Part shown: positions 30,579 to 32,081 of the stretch, piece after piece | Layout of the letters: every line of letters starts with the position of its first letter | How positions within the stretch are numbered: position 1 is the first letter of the stretch | DNA from: Crocinitomicaceae bacterium | GTDB taxonomy: Bacteria > Bacteroidota > Bacteroidia > Flavobacteriales_D > Crocinitomicaceae | Length of the DNA: 32,081 bases | Assembly: GCA_022448165.1 (NCBI GenBank) | Contig: JAKVAS010000008.1 | Coordinates: 1-32,081, forward strand | Direction of reading: 5' to 3' | The notes under the pieces: generated by a model | The model's database searches: none | What the model was told of the DNA's origin: nothing | Seen by the model: the letters and a program-made list of their open reading frames with translations, nothing else | Position numbers and translations under genes: made by a program

Positions 30579-32081
30579 ATGCAAAAGCTTATTCTATCGC
30601 TGTTTTTATTAGTCAGCTACTCTAGTCTTTCCCAACAACCGACACAAGTTGTACGTGGTCAAATAGTAGATTCTGAGACTCGTTACCCGCTTACTGATGT
30701 AAAGGTTCAAATTTTCACTGAAGATTCAACACTCACGCTACGTTCAAAAACAGATATTGATGGTTTTTTCGCAATCTCGAATGTTCCAATAGGAAAGCAT
30801 CAATTGCTCGCCACTTACATTACTTACAGCGCAAAAGAGATTACGATAGAGGTAAACTCCGGAAAAGAGACCGTATTAGACATTCCGATGCAAGAAACAA
30901 TCCTTAAAAAGGAAGAAGTTACCGTATTGGGAAGAAAAAGAGGTGAAGTAATCAATGAACTAGCCCTAATATCAGCACAACAATTCAGTGTTTCGGAAAC
31001 CGATCGTTACCCTGGATCAAGGTCCGATCCAGCTCGAATGGCTTCAAATTTTGCTGGTGTTGGCGGTGCTGATGATTCTCGAAATGACATTGTAATTCGG
31101 GGAAATTCTCCCCTTGGAGTAGTATGGAAAGTTGAAGGAATAGATATTCCAAACCCTTCTCACTTTGCCATCTCAGGAAGTACAGGTGGTCCCGTTTCTA
31201 TTCTCAACAATAAAATTTTAGGAAATTCTGATTTCTTCATGAGTGCGTTTCCTGCAGAATATGGCAACTCAACTTCTGGAATATTTGACCTAAAACTACG
31301 TAACGGGAACAATAACAAACATGAGTTTACCGGACAATTTGGTTTCCTAGGAACCGAGATAATGGCTGAAGGACCTCTTGGAAAAAATGGTAAATCCAGC
31401 TATTTGGCAATGGGTCGATACTCTACTCTAAGTTTATTTCAAGCCTTGGGGATAAAAATTGGCACCAATGCGGTTCCAACTTATGGCGACGGTGCGTTTA
31501 AATTAAACTGGCGTTTAAAAAAAGGAGGTTCTCTATCTGTTTTCGCTATAGGAGGTGCTAGCACCATTGACATTGTTATTTCCAATCAAATTGGGGATGA
31601 TCAAGAAGCATTTGGTGAAGGTGATCGAGATCAGTATTTTGGAACTCGCATGGGAGTTTCGGGAATTACTTACAAGAAACCATTGAATGAAAAAACCTTT
31701 ATCACTTCAACCATTGCCTATTCAATGGAACGTCAAAAATCCCGACATGATTTCTTAGCAAGATCGGCCAATTTCACTGACTCTACAATTTCAATTGATA
31801 GTATCTATCCCCTCATGGGATACTCTTTTAACATTCACAAAGCCTCGGCTTTTTTCAGTATAAATCATAAGTTTAATAAACGCCATTTACTTAAGGCGGG
31901 AATAAACATCGATGGGTATTACTATAGTATGATTGATTCTGTACTCGACTATACCCATACTTCATTTATCAATCGTTGGGATTACACTGGTACTTCGGCA
32001 TTAATTCAACCTTTTGTTCAATGGAAATGGCGAGCAACTGAAAATATGGCATTCACCGCTGGACTGCATAGTCAATATTTC
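30579..32081 (+). CDS. TonB-dependent receptor with CarboxypepD_reg-like domain (3' end outside window)
   Basis: 501 codons are open to the window edge. Signal peptide about 1-18 (SYSSLSQ). Residues about 24-105 are a carboxypeptidase-regulatory-like domain (VVRGQIVDSETRYPLTDVKV, DGFFAISNVPIGKHQL). The plug follows at about 135-240, with ARMASNFAGVGGADDSRNDI, VIRGNSPLGVVWKVEGIDI and FPAEYGNSTSGIFDLKLRNG. From about 245 on, alternating strands of the barrel begin. There is no SusC-specific TonB-box or partner SusD gene, so it is not a polysaccharide-type SusC. The start ATG at 30579 is 17 bases after the solute-binding lipoprotein stop. It probably imports a peptide or chelated ligand through the outer membrane. 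Confidence 0.9.
   Translation, partial: MQKLILSLFLLVSYSSLSQQPTQVVRGQIVDSETRYPLTDVKVQIFTEDSTLTLRSKTDIDGFFAISNVPIGKHQLLATYITYSAKEITIEVNSGKETVLDIPMQETILKKEEVTVLGRKRGEVINELALISAQQFSVSETDRYPGSRSDPARMASNFAGVGGADDSRNDIVIRGNSPLGVVWKVEGIDIPNPSHFAISGSTGGPVSILNNKILGNSDFFMSAFPAEYGNSTSGIFDLKLRNGNNNKHEFTGQFGFLGTEIMAEGPLGKNGKSSYLAMGRYSTLSLFQALGIKIGTNAVPTYGDGAFKLNWRLKKGGSLSVFAIGGASTIDIVISNQIGDDQEAFGEGDRDQYFGTRMGVSGITYKKPLNEKTFITSTIAYSMERQKSRHDFLARSANFTDSTISIDSIYPLMGYSFNIHKASAFFSINHKFNKRHLLKAGINIDGYYYSMIDSVLDYTHTSFINRWDYTGTSALIQPFVQWKWRATENMAFTAGLHSQYF

Noticed and set aside
1-32081. Mobile elements, CRISPR arrays, tRNA or rRNA genes
   Set aside because: I saw no transposase or integrase, no regularly spaced repeats, no cloverleaf-like tRNA motifs and no rRNA-like sequence anywhere in the window.

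Overview
The window is low-GC (AT-rich) DNA from a member of the Bacteroidota, most likely the order Flavobacteriales. The evidence is the TAnnTTTG-type -7 promoter boxes, a Lacal_2735-family small protein, a type IX secretion (T9SS) C-terminal sorting domain, a TonB-dependent receptor with a CarboxypepD_reg-like N-domain, and LytS/LytTR signalling with a TPR sensor. The genus cannot be fixed from the sequence. It looks like chromosomal backbone: I see no transposase, integrase, phage gene, CRISPR array, tRNA or rRNA.

Layout. 1-3323: a tight minus-strand membrane-stress operon (YbjN/CesT-like protein, PspA, YqiJ-like, YqiK-like flotillin, the last cut by the window edge), divergent from an XRE regulator; palindromic half-sites lie between the two promoters. 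3476-5560: SDR, Lacal_2735 protein, SRPBCC protein and flavin reductase, a group I associate with photolyase/cryptochrome regions of Bacteroidota (no photolyase is visible here). 5641-8439: OmpA-domain protein, HI0933-family flavoprotein and a DUF3108 protein with a textbook sigma-54 promoter. 8498-9815: DUF983 protein and a divergent AraC regulator with a 21-bp-spaced direct repeat at its start. 9812-21635: a long minus-strand run leuS, lepA, TrmH-family methyltransferase, a double-length UvrA-like ATPase and a CocE/NonD hydrolase. 21775-24756: LytS-type TPR histidine kinase and LytTR response regulator. 24757-25137: a non-coding gap that can fold into a long bulged hairpin resembling 6S RNA. 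25138-28555: cyclase-family hydrolase, YceI lipoprotein, HAD phosphatase, methylmalonyl-CoA epimerase and a T9SS cargo protein. 28816-32081: an oligopeptide-type solute-binding lipoprotein followed by a TonB-dependent receptor (cut by the edge).

How the genes work together. The psp/flotillin operon and its XRE regulator look like a self-contained envelope-stress unit. leuS, lepA and the methyltransferase are translation genes. The kinase and regulator form one two-component pair. The last two genes look like a paired outer-membrane receptor and periplasmic binding protein for peptide uptake.

Most unusual items: (1) the 1589-residue tandem UvrA-like protein with four ABC ATPase domains, in which all the lost residues map to one composite ATP site of the N-terminal half; (2) the structured intergenic RNA candidate at 24856-25044; (3) the sigma-54 promoter at 7606-7621; (4) the operator-like repeats next to the XRE and AraC genes. 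All functions are read from sequence patterns and recall of families; no database search was possible.
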